The position numbers and the translations under genes were made by a program. From Nocardia macrotermitis (GTDB taxonomy: Bacteria > Actinomycetota > Actinomycetes > Mycobacteriales > Mycobacteriaceae), in contig NZ_WEGK01000005.1 in the NCBI RefSeq assembly GCF_009604405.1, positions 62,001-126,000 of the forward strand: DNA of 64,000 nucleotides, in the 5' to 3' direction. The notes beneath the pieces were generated by a model. That model was not told the origin of the DNA, did not search any database, and was given only the letters and a program-made list of their open reading frames with translations. Below, one piece after another: positions 34,865-43,816 of the stretch. Every line of letters starts with the position of its first letter. The first letter of the stretch is position 1.

Positions 34865-34909
34865 TCCACCGATGATAAATGACCGGCCGCATCGGCCAGC
34901 GGGCACAAC

Positions 34910-34946
34910 CGCGTATGAACCGGGACGTTTCGCGTATGTTCCGGGT
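34910..34946. promoter_or_regulatory. Direct-repeat operator between AraC regulator and monooxygenase genes
   Basis: CGCGTATGAACCGGGA (34910-34925) and CGCGTATGTTCCGGGT (34931-34946) agree at 13 of 16 positions and are spaced 21 bp, two helical turns. That is the usual layout for AraC/XylS activators, which bind two half-sites on one face. It lies 28 bp before the monooxygenase ATG. Confidence 0.65.
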
Positions 34947-34973
34947 GTATGCGTCGGTGGTTGGCTCGATCGC

Positions 34974-36041
34974 ATGATCGATGACGCCACCGTGCACGAG
35001 GCGGCCGCCGTGCTGCGCGCCCACGCCGACAAGACCGAGCAGGACCTGCGTCCCGCCGCCGAGAGCCTGGATGCGTTGCGCCGCAGCGGAATTCTCGCCC
35101 TGCGCACCCCGCGCGAGCGCGGCGGCAACTGGTCCGACGTGCGGACCATCACCCGGTATCTGGCCGAGCTGGGACGGGCGTGTCCCGCGACGGCCTGGGT
35201 CGCGGGCACCTGCGTCACCGCCAAGAACCTTGTCGCCGCGAGCTTTCCGGAGCCCGATGCGTTCGATCCGTTCGCCGACCCGGACGCGCTGTTCTGCGGC
35301 TCCGGAATGCCCGGCGCGCAGGCCGAGCGGGTGTCCGGCGGCATCCGCCTGAACGGTCGCTGGCCGAACGTGTCCGGATGCCGGGACGCGGCCTGGGCCG
35401 GCGTCGCGGTGATGGTCGAGGGCGCGTTTTCCTTCGCCGTCGTGCCGCTGGACGACCTGGTCGTGGAACCGACCTGGCGGATGGCCGGGATGCGCGGCAC
35501 GGGCAGCCACACCCTGGTCGCCGAGGACGTCCCGGTGCCGTCCGCGCGAGTCGCGCCGATGTCCGGCTTCGGCGCGGCGGACCAGCTGCTGTACGCGCTG
35601 ACCACGCTCGGACCCGTCGTCGGGGCCGCCCGCGGCGCGCTCGACCGCATCGAGGCGATGTTCGATTCCCCCCGCAAACCGCACATGACCTCGTACACCC
35701 GCATGGGCGAGTCGCCGGGCGCCCGGCACTGGCTGGCCGAGGCGACCCATCTGGTCGGCCGCGCCGAGAACACGATGTTCTCGATTGCGCGAGCGGCGGA
35801 TTCGCCGGACCCCACCGCGGCCGCGGACTCGCGGTTCCGGATGGATCTCGCCGACGCCGCACGCGACGCCCGGTCCGCGGTCGAGCGAATGCTGGACCTG
35901 CACGGCGCCAGCGGCTTCGACACCGGCAACGAACTCCAGCGATTCTGGCGGGATGTGGCCGTCGGCAGCCGCCACCCGCACCTGAATCCCTATCTCGCCG
36001 TGGAGGGTTTCGGATCGGCGCTGACGGCGGTCACAACCTAG
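34974..36041 (+). CDS. Acyl-CoA dehydrogenase-fold flavin monooxygenase/hydroxylase
   Basis: A 355-residue protein with the fold of group D flavin monooxygenases such as HsaA. Visible are the N-terminal helical domain (AAESLDALRRSGILAL), the middle beta domain with GCRDAAWAGVAV and WRMAGMRGTGSH, and the C-terminal helical bundle ending SRHPHLNPYLA. The final H-P-H-L-N segment resembles the conserved part of this hydroxylase group. It would need a partner flavin reductase, and none is adjacent. The ATG at 34974 is preceded by an AraC-type operator. Confidence 0.78.
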   Translation: MIDDATVHEAAAVLRAHADKTEQDLRPAAESLDALRRSGILALRTPRERGGNWSDVRTITRYLAELGRACPATAWVAGTCVTAKNLVAASFPEPDAFDPFADPDALFCGSGMPGAQAERVSGGIRLNGRWPNVSGCRDAAWAGVAVMVEGAFSFAVVPLDDLVVEPTWRMAGMRGTGSHTLVAEDVPVPSARVAPMSGFGAADQLLYALTTLGPVVGAARGALDRIEAMFDSPRKPHMTSYTRMGESPGARHWLAEATHLVGRAENTMFSIARAADSPDPTAAADSRFRMDLADAARDARSAVERMLDLHGASGFDTGNELQRFWRDVAVGSRHPHLNPYLAVEGFGSALTAVTT

Positions 36042-36060
36042 CGCCAGTCCCTCGACCGAG

Positions 36061-36225
36061 TCAGCCCGTAGGCCGCGAGGTGTATTCGCCCCAGCGATCG
36101 ACGGCCTGTTCGAGGCTGAGCGCCGCGACCTCGGTGGGAGCCATGCCCACGGTGTGGATCAATCGCTGCGCGAGCCAATCGGGTACGGGTTCCCGAGTCG
36201 CGGTCCGTTTTCGCTCAGGATTCAG
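36061..36225 (-). CDS. Possible short coupled ORF behind the coiled-coil hypothetical gene
   Basis: The frame ending at 36061 encodes PDWLAQRLIHTVGMAPTEVA and further protein-like sequence for about 54 residues. The only available start near its beginning is a CTG overlapping the stop of the preceding gene. It could be a translationally coupled small protein or a piece of the preceding gene in a shifted frame. No family is recognised. Confidence 0.3.
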   Translation of the reverse strand: MNPERKRTATREPVPDWLAQRLIHTVGMAPTEVAALSLEQAVDRWGEYTSRPTG

Positions 36226-37139
36226 ATGCCGAAGTGGCCGCCGATGCCGGTGTGGCCGCCTACTCCGTAGCTGGTGTGGCTGCCGGCGGAGGGGGTGGGG
36301 CGGGGTGGGGTCGGGAGGGCTCGGGAGTTGGGCCAGGAGTCCGGTGTTACTGTGCGCCACCAGGTTTCGAAGTCTATGCCGGTGTCACGGGTGAATTCCG
36401 TGCGGTTGGGTTCGTTCCAGGTGAGTGTGTAATTGCCTGTGGTGGAGAGGTTTTCGAGGGCTCGGGTGAGTTCGGGGATGGTTGTGGTCGAGTCGTCCGT
36501 GCGGAAGATGTGGACGACGTGATCGGGTTCGTCGATCTCGTAGCTCCAGCGGGTTCGCGCGGCCAGGGCTCGGTACAGGATGTCCTGCTGGGCTTTTCGC
36601 TTCGCGGCTGCTCGTTCTCGCGCCGCTTCTTCTCGAGCCCGAACCCCCGCCTCCTGGACGCGCGTCGCGATCAGTTCCCGGACGGGACGGTAGGTTTCGT
36701 CGATGTCGCGGAGCCGCTCGCGGAACTCGTCGAACGCCTGCTGCACCGCTGAGCCGCCGAATCTCCGCACCGCCGCGTGCCAGCCGTATCCGTGCCGCAG
36801 GCCGTACAGGTCGCCCGCGACGATCCGGAGTCCGAGGTCGTGGGCGAGCTGTACCTCGGCATTGCGCAGCGCGTCCTGGGTGGTCGTCTGGGCTCGGGAC
36901 CACGAGGCGATTTCGTCGGCGGTCGCCCGGACTTCGATACGCGCGGCATCGCGGGCGGTCGACTTCTCCGGGCTGAAGGTGGTCCACTCGTGCTCGAGCC
37001 AGAAATCCCGGTACGAGGTCTTGTCCAGCGCGTACATCTCGAATGTCGTCCGGGGCGGGTCGACGTTCCCCCGCCACCACGTCATCGCCAGGATGGGCTC
37101 GGGCCAGGAGATGAAACGATGCAACCTCACCAGAACCAT
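36222..37139 (-). CDS. Hypothetical protein with central coiled coil
   Basis: A 305-residue protein starting MVLVRLHRFISWPEP after a very good ribosome site (GAGGAGG). Residues about 150-195 are a charged Ala/Arg/Glu-rich coiled coil (RAREEAARERAAAKRKAQQ). The C-terminus is Pro/Gly-rich and ends GVGGHTGIGGHFGI. I do not recognise a family or active-site motif. It probably stands alone. Confidence 0.65.
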   Translation of the reverse strand: MVLVRLHRFISWPEPILAMTWWRGNVDPPRTTFEMYALDKTSYRDFWLEHEWTTFSPEKSTARDAARIEVRATADEIASWSRAQTTTQDALRNAEVQLAHDLGLRIVAGDLYGLRHGYGWHAAVRRFGGSAVQQAFDEFRERLRDIDETYRPVRELIATRVQEAGVRAREEAARERAAAKRKAQQDILYRALAARTRWSYEIDEPDHVVHIFRTDDSTTTIPELTRALENLSTTGNYTLTWNEPNRTEFTRDTGIDFETWWRTVTPDSWPNSRALPTPPRPTPSAGSHTSYGVGGHTGIGGHFGI

Positions 37140-37239
37140 CGCGATCCTCCTCGCGGCTATCCACCAACGATAGGTCCGCCGGCTCGCGACCGAAAGCGAA
37201 TTACTCTGCGCCGCAACGCCCCCGGCCCGAGCTCGGGAT

Positions 37240-38097
37240 TCACCTCTCCCCGGCGAATTCGGCACGTATCGCACCGACCCGCAGGAACTCGAGTTTCTCG
37301 GCGTCGGGCCCGCTCTTGGTGGTCGTATAGACCACGAGCTTGATATCCGAATCCGGCACCGTCAGAACATCGCAATCGAGCGTCACATCCCCGACCACCG
37401 GGTGGTGAATCGTCTTGACCGTGCTGCGGTGCGCGGCCGCATGCCCCTGCTCCCACAGCTCCGCGAAGCGCGGACTGCGCGCCCGCACATCCGCGATGAA
37501 CGCCCGGAACCGACCGTCGCCCCCGAGTTCCGCGGCCGAACGCCGCAGGTCGGCCACCAGCGCCCGCTCGAAGCCGTCCGTACCGCCGTGCGGTGTCGCG
37601 ATGCGGGCCACGGTCCCGTCGACGAACGTCTGCACGATGAGGTTCTGCCCGGGATCATCCGTCACCGACGGCGCCTGGAACAGCGCCTGCCACAGCTGAG
37701 TCGAGGTGACCAGGGTCCAGTCCGCCGCGAACGCCGCCAGCGGAAAATCGGACAGCCGGGTGATCATCCGCTGCACCCCGGGCGGGATGTGCTGCGACAC
37801 GATCCCGGCACTCGGCGCCGTCAGCCCGGCGGCCCGGTACAGCAGCGCGGTCTCCGTGCGATCCAGTTGCAGGGCCCGCGCGAGCGACGCGACGACCTGC
37901 GCCGACGGCGTGCGCGACCGCCCTTGTTCGAGCCGCATCACGTAGTCGACGCTGACCCCGGCCAATTGCGCGAGTTCCTCGCGCCGCAGCCCTTTCGTGC
38001 GACGCAGGCCCGACGACGCCAGACCGACATCGGCCGGGAGGAGACGCTCGCGCCAGATGCGGAGCAGACCACCGAGGGAATGAACTTCAGAAGGCAT
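37240..38097 (-). CDS. XRE-type regulator with MmyB-like ligand domain
   Basis: A 285-residue regulator. The N-terminal helix-turn-helix (RREELAQLAGVSVDYVMRLEQGRS, near 38-60) is the canonical form of the XRE/MmyB group, and residues 100 onward form the PAS-like MmyB ligand-binding domain. Such proteins usually repress a divergent oxidoreductase gene and release it on binding a fatty acid or similar ligand. Here the divergent genes are an ABM monooxygenase and an SDR, a very common pairing. The start is ATG 38097. Confidence 0.9.
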   Translation of the reverse strand: MPSEVHSLGGLLRIWRERLLPADVGLASSGLRRTKGLRREELAQLAGVSVDYVMRLEQGRSRTPSAQVVASLARALQLDRTETALLYRAAGLTAPSAGIVSQHIPPGVQRMITRLSDFPLAAFAADWTLVTSTQLWQALFQAPSVTDDPGQNLIVQTFVDGTVARIATPHGGTDGFERALVADLRRSAAELGGDGRFRAFIADVRARSPRFAELWEQGHAAAHRSTVKTIHHPVVGDVTLDCDVLTVPDSDIKLVVYTTTKSGPDAEKLEFLRVGAIRAEFAGER

Positions 38098-38253
38098 CAC
38101 CACCACTATGACCCGGATCGCCCGACGCTGCCTCGTACTGCTTTTCCCATGAACCGCCGTCCACATTCCGCGGCGTGGGTAGCACTGTTCGTCTCTGGTT
38201 GCGGTGCCGGACCGCGAGGCAATCTCGAACCACCGATCGAAAGGAAACCCACA

Positions 38254-38568
38254 ATGACCAACGGATACGTGACCGTCCTCTGGGAGGCCGAGGCGAAGCC
38301 GGGCCGGGAGGCCGACCTCGAGGCGTTCATCACCGCGGCCGTGACCCCGTCCCGCAACGACGCGGGCAACATCGACTACGAAGCGCATCGGGTCGAGGGC
38401 CGCCCCGGCACCTTCGTCATCTACGAACGGTGGGAGAGCCGCGAACACCTCGACGCCCACCTCGGCGCACCCCGGATGCGCGAACTCGTCCCGCAGATGC
38501 TCGAACTGATCGACGGCTCGATCGAGGACGGTATCCGGCTGCTGCACCCGTTCCGGCCCGCCCGATAG
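38254..38568 (+). CDS. Putative quinol monooxygenase (ABM superfamily)
   Basis: A 104-residue protein with the antibiotic-biosynthesis-monooxygenase fold: a first strand VTVLWEAEAKPG, a helix starting GREADLEAF, then GNIDYEAHR and FVIYERWESREHLDAHL. Cofactor-free oxygenation of quinols or polyketides is the known activity of relatives. AAGGAAA precedes the ATG at 38254. It forms an operon with an SDR gene 28 bp downstream, controlled by the divergent XRE regulator. Confidence 0.85.
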   Translation: MTNGYVTVLWEAEAKPGREADLEAFITAAVTPSRNDAGNIDYEAHRVEGRPGTFVIYERWESREHLDAHLGAPRMRELVPQMLELIDGSIEDGIRLLHPFRPAR

Positions 38569-38596
38569 CACCCGCCGCGCTCTCGAAGGAAGAATC

Positions 38597-39289
38597 TTGA
38601 CCAACACACTCATCACCGGCGGCAACAAAGGTCTCGGATACGAGACGGCACGTCGGCTCATCGACGCCGGGCACACCGTCTGGATCGGTGCCCGCGACGC
38701 GGAACGCGGTCGCGCCGCCGCGGCCGCACTCGGCGCCTCGTTCGTGCAACTCGACGTCACCGACGACACGTCCGTCGCCACCGCCGCGAAGACCCTGCAC
38801 GCCGAGCTCGACCACCTGGACGTCCTGGTCAACAATGCCGGAATACGCGGTGACCTGGTCTCTCCGGAGGACACCTCGGTCGAACAGTTCCGCACCGTCT
38901 ACGAGACCAACGTGCTCGGCGTCGTCCGGGTGACCCGCGCCTTCCTCCCCCTGCTGCGCGCGGCCGCGACACCGTCGGTCATCAACGTCACCAGCGGCCT
39001 GGGCTCGTTCACCCTCATCCACGACCCCGACCGCGTCGAGTCGAAATACCCCCTCGCCGCCTACAGTTCCTCCAAGACCGCGGTCACGATGCTCACCATG
39101 CAGTACGCCAGAACCATCCCCGACATCCGATTCAACGCCGTGGACCCCGGCCAGTCCGCCACGGACTTCACCGGCCATCTCGGCCACACCGTCGAGGAAG
39201 GCACCGACGCCGCCGTCCGCCTCGCGACCCTCGGCCCCGACGCCCCCACCGGCACGGTCACCGATCGCGACGGCGTCCTGCCCTGGTGA
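38597..39289 (+). CDS. SDR family oxidoreductase
   Basis: A 230-residue short-chain dehydrogenase with TTG start behind GAAGGAAGAA. Motifs: TGGNKGLG cofactor loop, NNAGIRG, catalytic Ser in VTSG, and YSSSK (Tyr and Lys). The ITGGNKGLGYE type is frequent in actinobacterial stress or quinone-related SDRs. It is the second gene of the regulator-controlled pair with an ABM monooxygenase, so both may handle the same reactive quinone or aldehyde. Confidence 0.88.
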   Translation: MTNTLITGGNKGLGYETARRLIDAGHTVWIGARDAERGRAAAAALGASFVQLDVTDDTSVATAAKTLHAELDHLDVLVNNAGIRGDLVSPEDTSVEQFRTVYETNVLGVVRVTRAFLPLLRAAATPSVINVTSGLGSFTLIHDPDRVESKYPLAAYSSSKTAVTMLTMQYARTIPDIRFNAVDPGQSATDFTGHLGHTVEEGTDAAVRLATLGPDAPTGTVTDRDGVLPW

Positions 39290-39504
39290 CATCGGTCCGC
39301 CGACGAATGGAAAGGCCACTCGCACGCGCGGGTGGCTTCCCGGCGACCGGCCGCGGCTCCAGCGGGATTCGGCGGTCGACCCGGTGTCGATGCGAGGACC
39401 AGTACGCTGGTCATCGGTCCCGGTGATTGCCGAGCCGCTCGAGGCCTCTCTGCGGTCCTGTTTCTCGAATCGCGATGCCACCCGAATCACTCGGAGAGGC
39501 GAAT

Positions 39505-40554
39505 GTGGCTACGACCGCAGGCGAAGCAGATGACCGAGATTCCTCCGGCGCCTCGGCGGAGCAAGATGACGTCGCGGACGACATCTGGGATGAGCAGGAG
39601 TCTCCGGCGCTGCGTCGGGCGCGTAAGGAAGCCGAGCTCACCGCCGGTGGGGATTCGACACGGGCGTATCTGAAACAGATCGGGCGAGTTCCCCTGCTCT
39701 CCGCGGCCGAGGAGGTCGATCTCGCGGTCCGGATCGAAGTCGGTCTGTATGCGGTGTACAAACTGCAGGCCGAACGCGAGGGTCTCACGATCGCACGTCG
39801 CCGGGACCTGACCTGGCTCGTACGAGACGGTGTCGCGGCCAAAGATCATCTGCTCGAGGCGAACCTGCGACTGGTGGTGTCGATCGCCAAACGGTACAGC
39901 GGGCTGGGCATGGCCTTCCTCGACCTCATCCAGGAGGGCAATCTGGGTCTGGTGCGGGCGGTCGAAAAGTTCGACTACAGCCGAGGATTCAAGTTCTCGA
40001 CCTATGCCACGTGGTGGATCCGCCAGGCGATTTCTCGCGCCATGGCCGACCAGTCCCGCACCATACGAATCCCCGTGCACATGGTGGAGATCATCAACAA
40101 GCTTGCGCGGCTGGAGCGCGAACTGCTGCAGCAGCTGGGCCGCGAGGCGACAGCCGACGAGCTTGCCACCGAATTGGGTATCGCACCCGCGAAGGTCCTC
40201 GAGGTTCGGCGGATCGCGCGGGAACCGATCTCGTTGGACCAGCCGCTCGGTGACGAGGGCACGACCCAGTTCGGCGATTTCATCGAAGACTCCGAGGCTG
40301 TCGTGGCCGTCGAGAAGGTAGCGTTCACCCTGCTGCAGGAGCAGTTGCGGGCGGTACTCGGCACGCTCAGCGAGCGCGAAGCCGGCGTCATGCGCCTGCG
40401 TTACGGCCTGGGCGATGGGCAGCCTCGAACGCTGGACGACATCGGGAAGGTCTACGGCGTCACCCGTGAGCGGATCCGGCAGATCGAGTCGAAGACGATG
40501 TCGAAACTACGTCACCCATCGCGCGCGCAGTTGCTCCGGGATTACCTCGAATAG
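39505..40554 (+). CDS. SigB-like (group 2, sigma-70 family) RNA polymerase sigma factor
   Basis: A 349-residue sigma factor. After an acidic N-terminal tail come region 1.2 ([20 protein letters not shown]), regions 2.1-2.4 ([35 protein letters not shown]), region 3 and region 4 (LREREAG-like segment, [20 protein letters not shown]). It resembles mycobacterial SigB in length and motifs and differs from SigA, which has a much longer N-terminus. The GTG at 39505 is chosen for GGAGAGG six bases before it. It converges with a fatty acid desaturase gene. Confidence 0.85.
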   Translation: MATTAGEADDRDSSGASAEQDDVADDIWDEQESPALRRARKEAELTAGGDSTRAYLKQIGRVPLLSAAEEVDLAVRIEVGLYAVYKLQAEREGLTIARRRDLTWLVRDGVAAKDHLLEANLRLVVSIAKRYSGLGMAFLDLIQEGNLGLVRAVEKFDYSRGFKFSTYATWWIRQAISRAMADQSRTIRIPVHMVEIINKLARLERELLQQLGREATADELATELGIAPAKVLEVRRIAREPISLDQPLGDEGTTQFGDFIEDSEAVVAVEKVAFTLLQEQLRAVLGTLSEREAGVMRLRYGLGDGQPRTLDDIGKVYGVTRERIRQIESKTMSKLRHPSRAQLLRDYLE

Positions 40555-40596
40555 TGGGCAATGGTCCTGCGGATGGCTGAGGTCGGCAACAGATTC

Positions 40597-41655
40597 TCAT
40601 CCGGCGTCCTGCTGTGTGCGTAGGGGTGCGCCGACGTGGTGCAGGTGCGTCAGCGTCTCGCGGTAGGAGGAGATCAGCCCGGTCTCGTGGTAGGGCACGC
40701 CGATTTCGGCGCAGTAGTCGCGGACGATCACCTGGGCGTGACGCAGGTTCGGCGTCGGCATGTTCGGGAACAGGTGGTGCTCGATCTGATAGTTGAGTCC
40801 GCCGAGGGCGAGGTCGGTCAAGACGCCGCCCCGCACGTCGCGGGAGGTCAGTACCTGTCGACGCAGGTAGTCGGGGCGATCGTCGCCGGTCAGGGTTGGC
40901 ATACCCTTGTGGTTCGGGGCGAAGATGCACCCCATGTACAGGCCGAAGATCGCCTGGTGGACGGCGAGGAACGCGAACGCCTTGTCGGCGGGCAGTACCG
41001 CGAACAGTGCGGCCAGATAGGCGGCGAAGTGGCCGAACAGCAACGCGCCTTCCAACCAGCGATGTTTGACCGATCGGCTTGCGAGCGCGCGAACGCTGGA
41101 CAGATGGAGGTTCAAGCCCAGCAGCATCAGCAGCGGGAAGAACAGGAACGCCTGCGCCCTCCCGATGAGACGAGCCACGCCGTGGCTGGCCCGCGCCTGC
41201 CGCTGTGACCAGACGAGAAAGTCGGGTGTGACATCGGGGTCGAGTTCCTCGTGGTTCGGGTTGGCGTGATGTCTGGTGTGCTTGTCCTGCCACCAGCCGT
41301 ACCCCAGGCCGATACCGGCGTTGCCGACGACTCGGCCCACGATCTCCGTCGGCCGCCGCAGCCGGAAGACCTGGCGGTGCGCGACATCGTGCATGACCAG
41401 GGCGACCTGAGCACACGCCACGGCCATGAACGCCGCGACCACGAGCGTCCACCACGAGTCACCGACCAGGACGAACGCCGCCCAGCTGCCCGCGAACGCG
41501 ATCCCGACGAGCCCGAGCCGGACCGCGTAGTAGACGGGACGCCGGGTCATCAGTCCCGCGTCGGAGACCCGGCGCAACAGACGGGCGTAATCACCGTCGC
41601 CCCCGGACCGGGCTGATCGTGGAGACGATTCTGGAACCAGGGCTGGTGTGGTCAT
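40597..41655 (-). CDS. Membrane fatty acid desaturase (front-end type, no cytochrome b5)
   Basis: A 352-residue integral membrane di-iron protein. Histidine boxes: HDVAH near residue 90, HTRHH near 127, and QIEHH near 291; the Gln in the third box marks the front-end (delta-5/6-like) branch. Two pairs of hydrophobic helices flank the boxes. It would introduce a double bond into an acyl lipid using an external electron donor. It ends 42 bp from the sigma factor stop; its promoter lies in the 41656-41812 interval. Confidence 0.9.
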   Translation of the reverse strand: MTTPALVPESSPRSARSGGDGDYARLLRRVSDAGLMTRRPVYYAVRLGLVGIAFAGSWAAFVLVGDSWWTLVVAAFMAVACAQVALVMHDVAHRQVFRLRRPTEIVGRVVGNAGIGLGYGWWQDKHTRHHANPNHEELDPDVTPDFLVWSQRQARASHGVARLIGRAQAFLFFPLLMLLGLNLHLSSVRALASRSVKHRWLEGALLFGHFAAYLAALFAVLPADKAFAFLAVHQAIFGLYMGCIFAPNHKGMPTLTGDDRPDYLRRQVLTSRDVRGGVLTDLALGGLNYQIEHHLFPNMPTPNLRHAQVIVRDYCAEIGVPYHETGLISSYRETLTHLHHVGAPLRTQQDAG

Positions 41656-41718
41656 GAGATTCGAAGTTATCGACCGAATTCTCGTTGGATGTAATCCCTT
41701 GGTATGACCCGGAATCGG

Positions 41719-41749
41719 GCTGCGGTGTGCTAGCGGTGCGCACCGCAGC
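41719..41749 (-). terminator. Hairpin behind the quinone reductase gene
   Basis: GCTGCGGTG and CACCGCAGC form a perfect 9-bp stem with a 13-base loop, between the stop of the quinone reductase (41813) and the start of the desaturase. Confidence 0.6.
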
Positions 41750-41812
41750 TCTCGGGTTACCTTGCGGCTTCGATGGTTAGGTTTCTCGAAAAGTGAATCA
41801 GCCCAAGGGTTT

Positions 41813-42769
41813 TCATGGAATCAAGAGGAGTTTCCCTGTGGTCCTGCGGGATTCGATGTCAGTGTGGGCGCGGGAGGCTTCGCTCAGGGCGTAGCGACCG
41901 CCGATGTGGACGACCAACTCGCCCGCTGCGGCCCGGGTGAACAGTTCGGCGGCGTGGGTTCTGAATTCCTCGGTGGTGCGGATGTGGTCCTCGGTGACGC
42001 CATAGGTCAGGCGGGTGCTGCGGGGGATCTCGTTCATGGCGATGGTCGGCACGTCGCCGATGAGTGGACCGTAGAAGACCAGGGTGCCGTGGGTGCGCAG
42101 GGCGTGCAGGGATGCGGTGAAGGTGGTCGCGCCCGCGCCGTCGAACACCACGTGGACGCCCGCGCCGTCGGTCAGTGTGTGCACCGGTTCGGCGAAGGCG
42201 TCACCGGTGGAGACGATGACGTGATCCGCGCCCGCGGCGGTGGCGAGTTCCACCTTCTCGGGGCGTGAGACGAGGCCGATCACGGTGCCGCCGCGGGCCT
42301 TCACGAACCGGGTGATCAGCATGCCGACGCCCCCTGCCGCGGCGTGCACGAGGGCGATGTCGCCGGGCTGGACCGCGTGCGAGACGGTGGTGAAGTGGTG
42401 GGCGGTCAGGCCCTGTAGCAGCAGGGCAGCGACCGTCTCGTCGTCGATGGCGTCGGGCAGCGCGACCACGTTGCCCACCGGCAGCACCATCTGCTCGGCG
42501 TAACTGCCGTGGGTGTTGATGGTCAGCCAGCCGACGCGATCACCGACCGCGAATTCGTGCACGCCCTCGCCCGTTTCCCGCACCACGCCCACACCCTCGG
42601 CACCCGGAATCTCGGCCGCGCCCTGCTTGCGGATCGCGGTGTCGAAGAAGTTCACGCCCGCCACCCGGACATCCACCAGAATCTCACCCGGACCCGGCGT
42701 CGGCGTCGGTCGTTCGCGCAGTCGCAGTACCTCGGGCCCGCCGGGTTTCTCGATCACGATTGCTCTCAT
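41813..42769 (-). CDS. NADPH:quinone reductase-like MDR oxidoreductase
   Basis: A 318-residue medium-chain dehydrogenase of the quinone oxidoreductase branch, lacking the zinc ligands of alcohol dehydrogenases. Motifs: GVNFFDTAIRKG-type substrate segment, GAEGVGVV, and the nucleotide fold loop HAAAGGVGMLITRF. It probably reduces quinones or other enones with NADPH. It is divergent from a TetR gene across about 50 bp with a palindromic operator, so it is the likely target of that repressor. Confidence 0.9.
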   Translation of the reverse strand: MRAIVIEKPGGPEVLRLRERPTPTPGPGEILVDVRVAGVNFFDTAIRKQGAAEIPGAEGVGVVRETGEGVHEFAVGDRVGWLTINTHGSYAEQMVLPVGNVVALPDAIDDETVAALLLQGLTAHHFTTVSHAVQPGDIALVHAAAGGVGMLITRFVKARGGTVIGLVSRPEKVELATAAGADHVIVSTGDAFAEPVHTLTDGAGVHVVFDGAGATTFTASLHALRTHGTLVFYGPLIGDVPTIAMNEIPRSTRLTYGVTEDHIRTTEEFRTHAAELFTRAAAGELVVHIGGRYALSEASRAHTDIESRRTTGKLLLIP

Positions 42770-42794
42770 GCGGCCCAAGGTATTTCGTGAAAAA

Positions 42795-42810
42795 TGTACC
42801 AGCAAGTACA
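42795..42810. promoter_or_regulatory. TetR-type palindrome between quinone reductase and tetR-like gene
   Basis: TGTAC-CAGCAA-GTACA is a perfect 5-bp-arm dyad 8 bp before the regulator's GTG and 26 bp before the reductase ATG, placed to control both directions. Confidence 0.7.
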
Positions 42811-42818
42811 ATCTGATC

Positions 42819-43412
42819 GTGACCACCGCGAAGGGAACCGCGACCCGCCACCGCATCGTCGAGGCCGCCGCGGCCGAGATCCGGGAACGCGGCACCCTCG
42901 CCACCACCCTCGACGACGTGTGCCGCCGCAGCGGTACCGGCAAGAGCCAGATGTTCCACTACTTCCCCGAGGGCCGCGAACAACTGCTGCTGGCCGTCAC
43001 CGAACTCGAAGCCGCACGAGTCTTCGACGACCAGCAGCCCTACCTGAACGAACTCACCTCACGCGCCGCCTGGGAGGCCTGGCGCGACGTCATCGTGACG
43101 GACTGCCGCACCCGGGGCCTGCACTGCCCGCTGGGCGTCCTGATCGCCGACGTCGGCCGCTACAGCCCTGCGGCACAAGCGGTTACAACCCAACTCATCC
43201 GCCGATGGCAGGACAGCGTCCGCGCCGGTATCGAGGCCACACAATCCGCCGGCGAAGCCGCCCCCCACCTCGACCCCGACCGAACCGCCGCAGCCATCGT
43301 CACCGCCGTCCAGGGCGGCGTCAGCGTCCTCCTGTCCACCGGCTCCGCCGACCACCTGGAAGCCGCCCTGAACCTGTGCCTGGACCACCTCTTGTCCCCG
43401 GCGCGGGAATGA
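42819..43412 (+). CDS. TetR-family regulator
   Basis: A 197-residue regulator. The N-terminal TetR motif is clear: RHRIVEAAAAEIRERG, then TTLDDVCRRSGTGKSQMFHYF. The C-terminal ligand domain matches the TetR_C group with AVQGGVSVLLSTG. The GTG start at 42819 follows the operator palindrome almost directly. It should repress itself and the divergent quinone reductase, and respond to an electrophile or quinone. Confidence 0.9.
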   Translation: MTTAKGTATRHRIVEAAAAEIRERGTLATTLDDVCRRSGTGKSQMFHYFPEGREQLLLAVTELEAARVFDDQQPYLNELTSRAAWEAWRDVIVTDCRTRGLHCPLGVLIADVGRYSPAAQAVTTQLIRRWQDSVRAGIEATQSAGEAAPHLDPDRTAAAIVTAVQGGVSVLLSTGSADHLEAALNLCLDHLLSPARE

Positions 43413-43596
43413 TCCGGGTCGCCTCCGAGGCGCGGTCGCCGTGACCGTGTTCGGTCAGTCGGCTGGGTGGGCGGTGGTGCGGATGACGGCCGCGCACGCG
43501 GCTGGGGCATCGATCATCGGGACGTGGCCGGTGTCGGGGAGTTCCACGTATCGGGGGGAGGTTCAAGGCCCAGTTGATCGTGGAAGCGCAGGCTGT

Positions 43597-43815
43597 TCAG
43601 TCGCGGGGCCAGCTCGACGTATCAACGTCGATTGCACTCGACGGCAAGGTGAATCGAACACCGAACGGATAGGTCACCTCGTCGGTATACGCGTCGTTCT
43701 CCGGTTCGCTGTGGACCCACACCAAGCCCGTCTTCGGGTCGATGATCAAGTACTCGGGGATACCCGCCACCGCATAAGTCTTCAACTTGGCGTCGTAATC
43801 GTCGCGCCGACTGCT
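43597..43815 (-). pseudogene. Truncated Uma2-family endonuclease (C-terminal part only)
   Basis: About 72 residues match the C-terminal third of Uma2/DUF820 proteins: SSRRDDYDAKLKTYAVAGIPEYLIIDPK is at the family's SPSSxxRDxxxKxxxYxxAGIPEYWIVD core (shown here split by position: residues from 43815 to about 43730). The catalytic N-terminal part is gone and the frame runs into the stop of the neighbouring HTH gene. No proper start remains except a TTG. Confidence 0.7.
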
Positions 43816-43816
43816 G

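Noticed and set aside
38148..38253. N-terminal extension of the ABM monooxygenase starting MNRRPHSAAW
   Set aside because: It would give a lipoprotein-like lead on a cytoplasmic enzyme; the ATG at 38254 has its own ribosome site and matches the family length.
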